Source: Lachnospiraceae bacterium C10
GTDB lineage: Bacteria; Bacillota; Clostridia; Lachnospirales; Lachnospiraceae
NCBI GenBank assembly: GCA_900100095.1
Contig: FMTN01000024.1
Coordinates: 1-64,000, forward strand
Length of the DNA: 64,000 nucleotides
Direction of reading: 5' to 3'
Part shown: piece after piece, positions 43,171 through 51,739 of the stretch
Position numbering within the stretch: the first letter of the stretch is position 1
How the letters are laid out: each line of letters begins with the position of its first letter
The notes under the pieces: model-generated
Databases searched by the model: none
What the model was told of the DNA's origin: nothing
What the model saw: the letters and a program-made list of their open reading frames with translations, nothing else
Position numbers and translations under genes: made by a program

Positions 43171-44184
43171 ATGTTTCATCCATTTAAGGACTGGAATGAT
43201 GAACATGTCGTAAAATTTTATATACGTACGGTTCATCTGATTATTTTTATCGGAGTCATAGCCTGCCTGATCTGTGCCGGCATCTATATTATTTTTCGTC
43301 CGGATCTGTCGGAACGGAAAATGGAGAAATCGAAAACCATCGGGGTCAGTTACATGACCATGAATAACGAGTTCTATAAAATTATCAACCAGCAGATTAC
43401 ATACGAGGCAAGGACGAAGGGGGATCGCATCATTTTACGGGATCCGGCGCTGAGTGTGCAAAAGCAGCGGGAGCAGATCGAGGAGATGCTGAATGAAGGC
43501 ATCGATGCACTGATCCTTACACCGGTGGAAGCGTCGGAGCTGACGGATATTTTGATGAAAGCCAGGGAAAAGGGCGTGAAAATTGTGGTTGTGGATACAG
43601 AATTGATCGATCCGACCCTCGCGGATTCCACCATTGTATCGGATAACTACAAGGCCGGAAGTCTGATTGGCAGATATTATCTGCAAAAGCATGCAAACGG
43701 TGCCCGGGTGGTTTTGATGACACACGACGAGACCATTTCCGGAAAGGAACGAATCCGGGGATTTTGTGATGTGATCAAGAAGAATGCAAAGATTAAGATT
43801 GTTGGAAAGGTTCCCTGCGAGGGACAGACGGAAATTGCAACACCGGCGTTGAAGAAATTCATTGATAAGGGACATGAGTTTGACAGTGTGTTCTGTCTGA
43901 ATGATCTTGCCGCTGTGGGAGCAGCCTACGGCCTTGAATCCAGACGGCTGTTGCATAAGGTGGATCTGTACGGAGTCGATGCATCACCGGAGGCAAAGGC
44001 GATGATCTATGACGGCGAGATGCAGGCAACTTCTGCACAGTTTCCGACAGAGATCGGTAAGAAGGCGGCACAGACGCTGTATCGTCTGCTGGAGGGCAGG
44101 GAAGTGTTGCCGAAGGTCTATGTAAACGTGGAACTGGTGGATCGAAGAAATGTGAAGAAGTACAGGGTTGACAGGTGGCAGTAA
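43171..44184 (+). CDS. membrane-anchored sugar-binding protein of a sensory module
   Basis: The 337-residue protein has one N-terminal membrane anchor (about 20-46) and then a periplasmic-binding/LacI-type sugar-binding domain (KTIGVSYMTMNNEFYKIINQ, EGIDALILTPVEA, LYGVDASPEAKAMI). No lipobox is present, so it stays tethered. Its stop overlaps the histidine-kinase start (TAATG). It most likely presents a sugar to the kinase, as in known binding-protein-assisted two-component systems. Confidence 0.88.
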   Translation: MFHPFKDWNDEHVVKFYIRTVHLIIFIGVIACLICAGIYIIFRPDLSERKMEKSKTIGVSYMTMNNEFYKIINQQITYEARTKGDRIILRDPALSVQKQREQIEEMLNEGIDALILTPVEASELTDILMKAREKGVKIVVVDTELIDPTLADSTIVSDNYKAGSLIGRYYLQKHANGARVVLMTHDETISGKERIRGFCDVIKKNAKIKIVGKVPCEGQTEIATPALKKFIDKGHEFDSVFCLNDLAAVGAAYGLESRRLLHKVDLYGVDASPEAKAMIYDGEMQATSAQFPTEIGKKAAQTLYRLLEGREVLPKVYVNVELVDRRNVKKYRVDRWQ

Positions 44185-45572
44185 TGGAAGAACGTAAAAA
44201 AACAGGTGAGATCCGGTCCATAGAGCGTATCTCCGATCAGCTTCTGTATCTTATGATCTTTATCAACGGTGTGGTGGTTATGATCGATGCTATGGCAACA
44301 AAGCATGCCATCGCAGGTTTTGTGCGTGAGGGGAATATTTTGGATTATCTGCTCCTTTTGGGCAAGATTCCGTATAACTACTATAAAATTCCCCTGGCAA
44401 TTATGCTTTTATATGTGGCGCTGTCTCTTTTGCTGGTCACCGAGTGTCATAACTATATTGAGCTTTCGATAAAATTGCTTGCGGAGATGGTCATTGTAGG
44501 GGGAATCGCCTCCCTGATCGGCTTCTCCTATACCGGAATGGTACTGCTGCTGATGGCGGATATGATGCGGCATCCGGTAAACTGGAACAAGCGTCTGACG
44601 ATGATTCTGTGTATTGCGATATTTGATATTGCAATGAACAGTGTGGTGTTTAAGGATCTGTTGAAGATTTCCTCGGTCAGCATCACATGGAATTATTATA
44701 AGAGGGATATTGCATCAACACTGGAGAGCGGAATCAGTGCCATTTCTCTGATCAATACCTTTATCTTCATCCTGTTCATGGTATTTCTGACCCTGGAGGA
44801 GATGAGTGAAAAGGAGCGTATCCGGGTTCTGAACATTCAGCTGGAGAATACCAATAACAGGCTGAGCACCACCAACAGTATGTTGGAGGAAGCCAATAGA
44901 AAGCTGGAAGAGTATGCCAAGGAATCGGAGCGCGTGGCGCAGACCAAGGAGCGAAACCGTCTGGCAAGAGAGATTCACGATACCCTGGGTCATTCCCTTA
45001 CCGGAATGGTGACGGGCATCGAGGCCTGTATCATGTTGATGGATATCGCGCCGGAGGCGGCAAAGGAACAGCTGCACGCGATCGAAGAGGTAGGACGGCA
45101 GGGAATAACCGATGTTCGTCAGTCTGTGAAAGCTCTGCGGCCGGATATGCTGGAGAGGATGGATCTGGACGATGCACTGGTGAAGATGCTCGAAGAGATG
45201 CGAAAGTCCACGGGTATTCACATCGGTTATGTGTGCCAGGCAGATCTGAAGCACTTTAATCAGGACGAAGAGGAAGTCATCTACCGTATCATTCAGGAGA
45301 GTACGACCAACGCCGTGCGACACGGAAAAGCAAGCGGCATCCAGATACAGATTCAGAGAGAAAACAGCTTCCTTAAGATCAAAGTCAGGGATAATGGAAT
45401 CGGCTGTCAATCGATAACCAAGGGCTTCGGACTTCATCATATGGAAGAGCGATTGAAGCTGTTGGGCGGAGGACTTCGGTGTGACGGATCTGTTGGATTT
45501 TCACTGGAGGCCTGGTTCCCGGTTCGCTGGGGTAATGAAGGAATAGCAATAGAAAGAGGCCGTGATGATTAA
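44184..45572 (+). CDS. sensor histidine kinase (NarL/DesK-type, HisKA_3)
   Basis: The 462-residue kinase has five to six N-terminal membrane segments (about 15-200), a coiled coil (about 205-255), phospho-acceptor REIHDTLGHSLTGM (His about 265) and a HATPase_c domain (ESTTNAVRHGKA, VRDNGIGC, GFGLHHMEERL). There is no large extracellular domain of its own, so ligand detection probably relies on the two binding proteins around it. The ATG at 44184 overlaps the previous stop; a GTG at 44175 is possible. Confidence 0.93.
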   Translation: MEERKKTGEIRSIERISDQLLYLMIFINGVVVMIDAMATKHAIAGFVREGNILDYLLLLGKIPYNYYKIPLAIMLLYVALSLLLVTECHNYIELSIKLLAEMVIVGGIASLIGFSYTGMVLLLMADMMRHPVNWNKRLTMILCIAIFDIAMNSVVFKDLLKISSVSITWNYYKRDIASTLESGISAISLINTFIFILFMVFLTLEEMSEKERIRVLNIQLENTNNRLSTTNSMLEEANRKLEEYAKESERVAQTKERNRLAREIHDTLGHSLTGMVTGIEACIMLMDIAPEAAKEQLHAIEEVGRQGITDVRQSVKALRPDMLERMDLDDALVKMLEEMRKSTGIHIGYVCQADLKHFNQDEEEVIYRIIQESTTNAVRHGKASGIQIQIQRENSFLKIKVRDNGIGCQSITKGFGLHHMEERLKLLGGGLRCDGSVGFSLEAWFPVRWGNEGIAIERGRDD

Positions 45573-46242
45573 TATATTAATAGCAGATGATCAGGAATTA
45601 ATGCGGCAGAGTCTTCTGCTGATTTTGGAAAATATACCGGATTTTCATGTGATTGGTACGGTGGCAGACGGACATGAAGTCATTCGTGCGGTAAGAGAGG
45701 AAAAACCGGATGTGATCCTAATGGATATCCGTATGCCGGGGATGGATGGCGTTGTCTGTACACAGATCATTAAAGAACAGTATCCGGATATCAAGATTAT
45801 CATTCTGACGACGTTTGATGACGATGAATATGTATTCAATGCATTAAAATTCGGAGCCAGCGGGTATCTTTTAAAGGGAATTTCCATTCAGGAGCTGTCC
45901 AAGGCCATTCGTAAGGTTTATAACGGAACAGCCATGATCAATGAAGATATTGCATCGAAGGTGGTCAAACTCTTTTCCAAAATGGCACAGTCCAATGTTA
46001 CCATCCAGGTTCCGGCGGATGCACAGGAAACCTTAAAGGAACATGAGTGGAAGATCGTGGTATTGATTGGAAGAGGACTGTCCAATAAGGAGATTGCAAC
46101 CCGACTAAATCTCTCCGAGGGAACGGTGCGGAATAACTTAAGCACGATCCTAAGCAAGCTTTGCCTCAGAGACCGGACGCAGCTGGCCATCTGGGCAGTA
46201 CAGACAGGCGCAGTCAACCAGGATTTACAGGAAGATATGTAA
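45565..46242 (+). CDS. NarL/LuxR-type response regulator
   Basis: The 225-residue regulator has a receiver domain (acidic pair DD at 8-9, phospho-Asp in VILMDIRMPG at about 54, Lys in LLKGIS) and a LuxR-type helix-turn-helix at about 155-215 (GLSNKEIATRLNLSEGTVRNNLS). It overlaps the kinase gene by eight bases. Its targets are probably the adjoining PTS genes. The repeated CRTGACAAAYGTC words at 47596-47630 are candidate sites. Confidence 0.93.
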   Translation: MINILIADDQELMRQSLLLILENIPDFHVIGTVADGHEVIRAVREEKPDVILMDIRMPGMDGVVCTQIIKEQYPDIKIIILTTFDDDEYVFNALKFGASGYLLKGISIQELSKAIRKVYNGTAMINEDIASKVVKLFSKMAQSNVTIQVPADAQETLKEHEWKIVVLIGRGLSNKEIATRLNLSEGTVRNNLSTILSKLCLRDRTQLAIWAVQTGAVNQDLQEDM

Positions 46243-46243
46243 T

Positions 46244-47593
46244 ATGTGGGAACCGATTCGTTCATTTTTTACCGTAAGAATCAATAAGATCATGCTGGCA
46301 ATATGTCTGACGGTCTTTGCCGTTATGCTGATTTTTGACGGGGTTGGACATACCAATGCCAACACCAATGCAAAGACCAAAGTCCTTACCATTGGAGCAT
46401 TTACCGGTAGTTACTGGGACTTTCAGAATGGATATTCCTATCATATTCTGGATGACGCGATCAAGAAGTTTGAGAAGGAACATCCGGATGTACAGGTCCG
46501 GTATGCCAGTGGCGTTACGCGAGAAGATTACACCGAGTGGCTGGCGGAGAAGATGGTGGACGGAAAATCGCCGGATGTATTTTTCGTGCCGAATGAGGAG
46601 TATGCAACTTTTGTTCAGACAAAATCCATGCGCCGCCTGGATGACCTGATTCAAAGAGATCCGGGGTTTTCCCTGAAGAATTTCTATGAAAAGGCTGTGG
46701 AAAGCGGTCAGTGGAATGGCTATCAGTATTCGATTCCCTATGAGTGTTCCCCAACGGTTATGATGGTGAACCGGACGCTTCTGTCGAAGGCGGGAATATC
46801 TTTTCCACAGAGGGAGTGGACCTGGGATGACTTCAGTGCCATCTGTCAGAAAATCCAGGAGAACCCGAAGATGAAAAACGTCAGTTGCGTGAACGGATAC
46901 GGCTGGCAGGATGCCTTTTTATCCAATAATACCAATGTCATCCGCCAGAACGGGACGAAATGCAACTTTACAGGAGACCGGGTCTATCAGTCCATCACTT
47001 TTCTTGAGAATCTGAAGAGCATTACGGATAAGACCCGGAACATCGAGGCGGACTTTTACAAGGGAAATGTTGTCTTTCAGCCGATGCTCTATTCCGCCTA
47101 CCGCGCGAATATAACAAGTGAGTACAGGCTGCAGAAGGAGGGAAGCTTTGACTGGAGTTATATTGCAATGCCGGCAGGTCCAAGCGGCAGCAACTGTGCG
47201 ATGCTGGATGTGTTGTCCCTTGCAGTGAGCACCCAGACCAGGTATCCGAAGGAGGCCTGGGAGCTTCTCAAGACACTGACCTATGACAGAGGCATACAGT
47301 CCGAAATCTTCAGCTATACCGAAGGAATCTCTCCCCTTCGCAATGTGACGCAGTCTCAGCAGATTGTTGCAAAGTTGAAGCGGGACGAGGGTGTGGATCT
47401 TAATCTGGATGTGATATCCTTTGTTATGAAAAATGCCAAGGTCAGGGAACAGTACCGGAACTACGATGAGATCCATAATGAATTGACAACCGCTATCGAG
47501 GATATTCTGGGAAATACAGCAAATGTCCAGATGGAGCAGATTGTCTGGGACCGGAAGATCAATTTATATCTGAAAAAGATTCAGAATCCATAA
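46244..47593 (+). CDS. second membrane-associated solute-binding protein of the sensory module
   Basis: The 449-residue protein has an N-terminal hydrophobic segment (about 17-36) and the family 1 extracellular sugar-binding fold (FEKEHPDVQVRYASG, SPDVFFVPNEEYA, WTWDDFSAIC). It begins one base after the response-regulator stop. No transport permease is near, so it is more likely part of ligand sensing or delivery to the PTS porin-free membrane than of an ABC importer. This is inferred from gene order. Confidence 0.88.
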   Translation: MWEPIRSFFTVRINKIMLAICLTVFAVMLIFDGVGHTNANTNAKTKVLTIGAFTGSYWDFQNGYSYHILDDAIKKFEKEHPDVQVRYASGVTREDYTEWLAEKMVDGKSPDVFFVPNEEYATFVQTKSMRRLDDLIQRDPGFSLKNFYEKAVESGQWNGYQYSIPYECSPTVMMVNRTLLSKAGISFPQREWTWDDFSAICQKIQENPKMKNVSCVNGYGWQDAFLSNNTNVIRQNGTKCNFTGDRVYQSITFLENLKSITDKTRNIEADFYKGNVVFQPMLYSAYRANITSEYRLQKEGSFDWSYIAMPAGPSGSNCAMLDVLSLAVSTQTRYPKEAWELLKTLTYDRGIQSEIFSYTEGISPLRNVTQSQQIVAKLKRDEGVDLNLDVISFVMKNAKVREQYRNYDEIHNELTTAIEDILGNTANVQMEQIVWDRKINLYLKKIQNP

Positions 47594-47595
47594 AA

Positions 47596-47630
47596 CATGA
47601 CAAATGTCATGGTAAATCGTGACAAACGTC
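47596..47630 (+). promoter_or_regulatory. repeated operator-like sites before the PTS operon
   Basis: CATGACA-AA-TGTCATG (47596-47611) is a perfect inverted repeat, and CGTGACAAACGTC (47618-47630) repeats it as a direct copy 22 bp, two helical turns, further on. They lie between the sensory module and the PTS genes and may bind the response regulator. Confidence 0.55.
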
Positions 47631-47656
47631 TTTATAACCTCATTACAATTGTGAGA

Positions 47657-47679
47657 TGCCCCGAAAGGGGCATTTTTTT
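47657..47679 (+). terminator. terminator/attenuator between sensory module and PTS operon
   Basis: TGCCCC-GAAA-GGGGCA and a T7 run lie 30 bases before the EIIA start. It ends the sensory transcript. If the PTS promoter lies at the operator-like repeats upstream of it, the hairpin would also act as an attenuator. Confidence 0.82.
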
Positions 47680-47709
47680 ATACTTATAACCAAGAAAGGA
47701 GGAGGGAGA

Positions 47710-48138
47710 ATGAACTATGTAATGTTAGTTAGCCACGGTGAGTTTGCATACGGTCTTCGTAATGCTGTCTGTATGTTGGCCGGGGGCGATCGCGAGGATG
47801 TAATCGCGATTGGACTAAAGGACGGCATGGGATCAGACGATTTTGCAGTAGAACTTAAGAAGGTAATCCCGACCTTAGGTGATGAGGATCAGCTTCTTAT
47901 CTTCGCAGACATTGTCGGAGGATCTCCGCTTACAACCACAGCTAATGTTGTTTCAGAACTGGGGATTTTATCCAAAACAACCATGATTGGTGGAATGAAC
48001 CTGCCGATGGTACTCACAACTGTGATGAGCAAAGACTTTATGGATCTTGAAGATGTGAAAAAAGATGCCATGGACGGAGGAATCGAGCAGATTCGTGAGT
48101 TCGCAGTAGCGGTTGACGATGAGGAAGAGGATTTGTAA
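47710..48138 (+). CDS. PTS mannose-family EIIA component
   Basis: The 142-residue protein carries the phospho-accepting histidine in MLVSHGEFAYG (His about 9) and the segment FADIVGGSPLTTTANVV. It takes the phosphate from HPr and passes it to EIIB. The ATG at 47710 follows GGAGGAGGGAG. The acidic tail DDEEEDL is a local feature. It starts an EIIA-EIIB-EIIC-EIID operon, the arrangement of mannose/fructose/sorbose or amino-sugar permeases. Confidence 0.93.
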   Translation: MNYVMLVSHGEFAYGLRNAVCMLAGGDREDVIAIGLKDGMGSDDFAVELKKVIPTLGDEDQLLIFADIVGGSPLTTTANVVSELGILSKTTMIGGMNLPMVLTTVMSKDFMDLEDVKKDAMDGGIEQIREFAVAVDDEEEDL

Positions 48139-48183
48139 TTGTTTTTCTGTGAAGAAGGGCAATGAGATGTAAGAGGAGGAAAC

Positions 48184-48684
48184 ATGTCAGTTTCATTTGT
48201 AAGAATCGATGACAGAATGATTCACGGACAGACAGTAACCAGATGGTCTTTGGAGTATCCGTGTGACGGACTGATCGCTGTAAATGATGCAGCTGCATCC
48301 AATCCGGTGCTTAAGGCAGCCTACAAGAGTGCTTCGGATAAGAAGACATTCGTATGGGGAGTGGAGGAGTTTATTAAAAAGAGTCAGAAGGTATTAGACT
48401 CTGATACAAGATATTTCGTCATCACAAAGGATCCGATCGATATGAAGAAGATTCTTGTGGATGCCGGATTTGTACCAAGCGATGTAAAAGAGATCATCGT
48501 AGGACCTTGTAACGATCGTCCGGGTACAACAAAGCTTGGAAATAATCAGTCCATTACACAGGAAGAGGCTGAGGCTTTAGAGGCTATTACAAAGGCAGGC
48601 TATGAAGTAGAGTTTGCTCTTTTAAAAGAAACAGCCATTGGTAACTGGAAAAAATTCAGAGGCCAGTTTGGCTTCAATGACTAA
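48184..48684 (+). CDS. PTS mannose-family EIIB component
   Basis: The 166-residue protein has FVRIDDRMIHGQTVTRW, in which the histidine (about 15) is the phosphorylated residue. It transfers phosphate to the incoming sugar on EIIC/EIID. GAGGAGG precedes the ATG. Substrate cannot be fixed from sequence. Confidence 0.94.
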   Translation: MSVSFVRIDDRMIHGQTVTRWSLEYPCDGLIAVNDAAASNPVLKAAYKSASDKKTFVWGVEEFIKKSQKVLDSDTRYFVITKDPIDMKKILVDAGFVPSDVKEIIVGPCNDRPGTTKLGNNQSITQEEAEALEAITKAGYEVEFALLKETAIGNWKKFRGQFGFND

Positions 48685-48702
48685 GAAAGGGGCTATGAAA
48701 TT

Positions 48703-49554
48703 ATGACAATCAGCATTTTTCAGGCAATTATTCTTGGATTATTTGCATCCTTGTCAAGTATGCCTGGTTTAGGTGGTACTTCCATTGGTAACTACACATT
48801 AGGTCGTCCGTTGATTGGTGGTCTGATCTGTGGTCTTGTATTAGGCGATGTCCCAACCGGTATTATGGTCGGTGCGGCTATGCAGGTCGTATACATCGCA
48901 CTTGTTACTCCGGGTGGAACGGTATCTGCGGATGTACGTGCCGTATCCTACATCGGAATTCCTTTGGCAATGTTAGCAGTTAAGTCTTATGGACTTGATC
49001 CTGCATCTGCAAAGGGCGTTGCACTTGCAACATCTTTCGGAACCATGGTAGGTACTGTGGGAACTGTACTGTTCTACGGAACAGCAACCATGAACCTGAT
49101 TTGGCAGCACATGGGATGGAAATGGGTTGACAAGAGAGATTACAAGAAGCTCTACCTTGTAGACATGGTATTCCCATGGATCTCCCACATCATCTTTTCT
49201 TTAATCCCAACCGTTGTTATGTGTATGCTTGGTTCTGACGTAGTTGAGACCATCAAGAAGACACTTCCAATGGACGGCGTTCCAATGAAGACACTCTTTA
49301 CCGTTGGTGCACTCCTTCCTTGTGTGGGAATTGCAATCCTTCTTAAGCAGATCGTTCGTAGTGCCAAGGACTTCGTTCCTTACCTGTTCGGTTTTGCATT
49401 AGCAGCATCTATGGGATTAAACCTGGTAAGTGCAACAGTAGTTGCAGGTATGTTCGCAATTGTTATCTTCGAACTTAAGATGCTTCAGCTTAAGAAGCCG
49501 GCAGTAGCTGCAAACGGCGGATCTGCATACGATGATGATGAGGAGGATATTTAA
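48703..49554 (+). CDS. PTS mannose-family EIIC component
   Basis: The 283-residue membrane protein has about eight hydrophobic segments, starting SIFQAIILGLFASLSSMPGL, and the conserved stretches GGTSIGNYTLGRPLIGGLI and VSADVRAVSYIGIPLAM. It forms the sugar channel with EIID. The acidic tail DDDEEDI contains the AGGAGG for the next gene. Confidence 0.94.
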   Translation: MTISIFQAIILGLFASLSSMPGLGGTSIGNYTLGRPLIGGLICGLVLGDVPTGIMVGAAMQVVYIALVTPGGTVSADVRAVSYIGIPLAMLAVKSYGLDPASAKGVALATSFGTMVGTVGTVLFYGTATMNLIWQHMGWKWVDKRDYKKLYLVDMVFPWISHIIFSLIPTVVMCMLGSDVVETIKKTLPMDGVPMKTLFTVGALLPCVGIAILLKQIVRSAKDFVPYLFGFALAASMGLNLVSATVVAGMFAIVIFELKMLQLKKPAVAANGGSAYDDDEEDI

Positions 49555-49555
49555 T

Positions 49556-50392
49556 ATGGCTGAAAAGAAGTTATCAAAAAAGGCTTTATCTAAGTCATTT
49601 CACAATTGGTATTATGGTAATCTGACATGTTTCTCTCAGGAGCACATGCAGACATTCGGATATTTATGTTCAATGCTTCCTCTCGTAGAAGAGCTCTATG
49701 ATGACGAGGACAAGAAGGCTGAGGCAATGGACACCTACCGAGCATTTTTCAACACAGAACCCCAGCTCGGTGCAGTAGTAGTGGGTATTACAGCGGGACT
49801 GGAAGAAGCCCGTGCGAACGGTAACGAAGAAGTTGATGCAGAGGCAATCAATGGACTTCGTGCCGGACTCATGGGACCGATCGCCGGAATCGGTGATTCC
49901 CTGGTAGTAGGGACTGTAATCCCGATCCTTCTTGGTATTGCCATGGGTATGTCAACCGGTGGTTCACCTCTTGGAGCAATTTTCTACATTATTGTTTGGA
50001 ACCTGTTTGCTTATTTTGGCATGAAGTTCCTGTATAAAAAAGGTTATGAGATGGGAACCAAGGCCGTTGAGTTCTTGGTTGGAGATGTAGGAACTGCAAT
50101 CCGTGAAGCAGTATCTACCTTAGGTGGAATTGTTATCGGTGCCGTAAGTGCTACATGGATTAGTGTTAAGACAAGCTTCCAGCTGGTTAATTCCAATGGT
50201 GAGCCATACATGGTTCTTCAGGAAAAGCTGGACAGTGTATTCCCGGGAATGCTGACAGCATTAGTTGTATTCTTCTGCTGGTGGTTAATGGCAAAGAAGA
50301 AGTTAAGCCCGCTTAAGGTTATGCTTCTTCTGGTTGTAATCGCACTTCTCGGTGTATTAGTCGGATTCTTTGATCCGGGCTTAAAGTACTAA
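49556..50392 (+). CDS. PTS mannose-family EIID component
   Basis: The 278-residue membrane protein begins with the soluble EIID head (KSFHNWYYGNLTCFSQEHMQ; EALADDED-like YDDEDKKAEA; HRAFFNTEP variant YRAFFNTEPQ). It continues with GLMGPIAGIGDSLVVGTVIP and several membrane segments. I start at ATG 49556, eleven bases after AGGAGG; upstream ATGs from 49532 lie before that site. It overlaps no other gene. Confidence 0.94.
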   Translation: MAEKKLSKKALSKSFHNWYYGNLTCFSQEHMQTFGYLCSMLPLVEELYDDEDKKAEAMDTYRAFFNTEPQLGAVVVGITAGLEEARANGNEEVDAEAINGLRAGLMGPIAGIGDSLVVGTVIPILLGIAMGMSTGGSPLGAIFYIIVWNLFAYFGMKFLYKKGYEMGTKAVEFLVGDVGTAIREAVSTLGGIVIGAVSATWISVKTSFQLVNSNGEPYMVLQEKLDSVFPGMLTALVVFFCWWLMAKKKLSPLKVMLLLVVIALLGVLVGFFDPGLKY

Positions 50393-50409
50393 ACAAGAAA
50401 GGACTGTAT

Positions 50410-50697
50410 ATGAATCGTCAGGAAAAAGCCATGCATTTGCAGGAGGCAAGACTTCAGGAGAAAGCGCTGAAACGGATCGCCCGCTGGAGAACTTATTCCT
50501 TAGCCATATCTGCCGTGGGAGTTGCCGTCAGCTATTACAGTTTTACAGCAACGCAAAAGCCTTTTGGGTATTTTACAGGTGCAATTGGTATCCTGATGAT
50601 TCTTGCAGGCGTTCTTGCATCATGGTGCATCAATATAGCCATTCGAAACGGAAGAAGAAATGTTGAAAAGATTCTCAACCTGCTGGAAACAGCATAG
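50410..50697 (+). CDS. small membrane protein at the end of the PTS operon
   Basis: The 95-residue protein has a basic N-terminal helix (RQEKAMHLQEARLQEKALKR) and two membrane segments (about 30-50 and 55-75). It follows EIID by 17 bases behind AGAAAGGA and is closed off by a terminator, so it belongs to the PTS operon. I recognise no family. It may assist the permease. Confidence 0.72.
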   Translation: MNRQEKAMHLQEARLQEKALKRIARWRTYSLAISAVGVAVSYYSFTATQKPFGYFTGAIGILMILAGVLASWCINIAIRNGRRNVEKILNLLETA

Positions 50698-50718
50698 ATG
50701 CGAATCGCAAGGGAGAGA

Positions 50719-50756
50719 GGCAGAGAGAAGACAGATGTTTTTTCTCTGCCTTTTTT
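50719..50756 (+). terminator. intrinsic terminator of the PTS operon
   Basis: GGCAGAGA (50719-50726) pairs with TCTCTGCC (50743-50750), followed by a T run. Confidence 0.88.
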
Positions 50757-50807
50757 CTATATTTCAGAAGAGGATAAAGATATAATAGAGGATGGAGGGG
50801 ATGCTAT

Positions 50808-51599
50808 ATGGCAAAAAAGAGATATTTGTTTTTTGATATCGATGGAACACTGGCAGCCGGTGGTTATGGGAATACCTACATACCGGAGTCAACCAAGATT
50901 GCCCTTGAGAAGTTAAGGCAGGCCGGTCATTTCCTGTGTATCTGCACGGGAAGAGCCCAGGCACTTGCAGTATCGTTTCTGGAAGAGCTTGGCTTTGAGA
51001 ATATGGTCAGTGACGGTGGTTATGGTATCACCATTGATAAGAAGTTGTTGGGAATCAGGCCTCTGGACAAGGATAAGATTATCGCATTTGTCAACGAATG
51101 CAAGGAAAAGGATCTTCCATGGGGAATTCAGCCGGAGAATTCGAATGTCAGGTTCGTTCCGGATGAACGCTTCGAGGAGGCGACCCACGATATTTATATG
51201 GATACCAAAGTGGTTCCGGGGCTGGATCCGAAGGACTATGACCATATCTACAAGGCCTATGTGGCCTGCTATTATCCTTACGAGCTGTCCATTGAGAGCT
51301 TAAAGGATCTGCCGTGGTGCCGTTTTCAGAAGGAATATGTCTTTATAGAGCCGGCAGACAAGGCCTATGGAATCCGTCAGATGATGGACCATTTTGGAGC
51401 AGATTATGGAGATGCTATTGTATTTGGTGATGCATTGAATGATATGTCTATGTTCGTGGATGACTGGGTGAAGGTTGCCATGGGCAATGCAATTCCGGAG
51501 TTAAAGGCGAAGGCGGATTACATTACCGATGATGTGGATCAGGATGGAATCTATAATATTTGCGAGAAGCTTGGTTTATTTGAAAAAGTGGATGCATAA
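50808..51599 (+). CDS. Cof-type HAD-IIB phosphatase
   Basis: The 263-residue protein has motif I FFDIDGTLA (7-15), motif II ICTGRAQAL, a C2-type cap, motif III in DKAYGIRQMM and motif IV FGDALNDMSMF. This family removes phosphate from sugar phosphates, nucleotides or flavin precursors. It stands downstream of the PTS operon but behind its terminator, preceded by GGAGGGG. Confidence 0.9.
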   Translation: MAKKRYLFFDIDGTLAAGGYGNTYIPESTKIALEKLRQAGHFLCICTGRAQALAVSFLEELGFENMVSDGGYGITIDKKLLGIRPLDKDKIIAFVNECKEKDLPWGIQPENSNVRFVPDERFEEATHDIYMDTKVVPGLDPKDYDHIYKAYVACYYPYELSIESLKDLPWCRFQKEYVFIEPADKAYGIRQMMDHFGADYGDAIVFGDALNDMSMFVDDWVKVAMGNAIPELKAKADYITDDVDQDGIYNICEKLGLFEKVDA

Positions 51600-51640
51600 C
51601 CGCCTTTGAACGGAAATAAAAACAGTATTACAAAATTTGC

Positions 51641-51654
51641 GTTGCCATGGCAAC
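51641..51654. promoter_or_regulatory. 14-bp palindrome upstream of ldh
   Basis: GTTGCCATGGCAAC is a perfect palindrome about 23 bases upstream of a -10 box (TATGAT, 51677-51682) before ldh. It is a candidate regulator site. It does not resemble the Rex operator. Confidence 0.4.
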
Positions 51655-51739
51655 AGACAACACCGGTTCTCCTTAGTATGATATAGACATGTCTAAAACA
51701 AAAAAATACAATTTGATATAAACAAAGGAGGAACAGTAA

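Noticed and set aside
47596-47710. Sigma-54 (LevR-type) promoter for the mannose-family PTS
   Set aside because: No GG-N10-GC element with TGGCA/TTGC words is found, and a NarL-type regulator is upstream instead of a LevR-type one.
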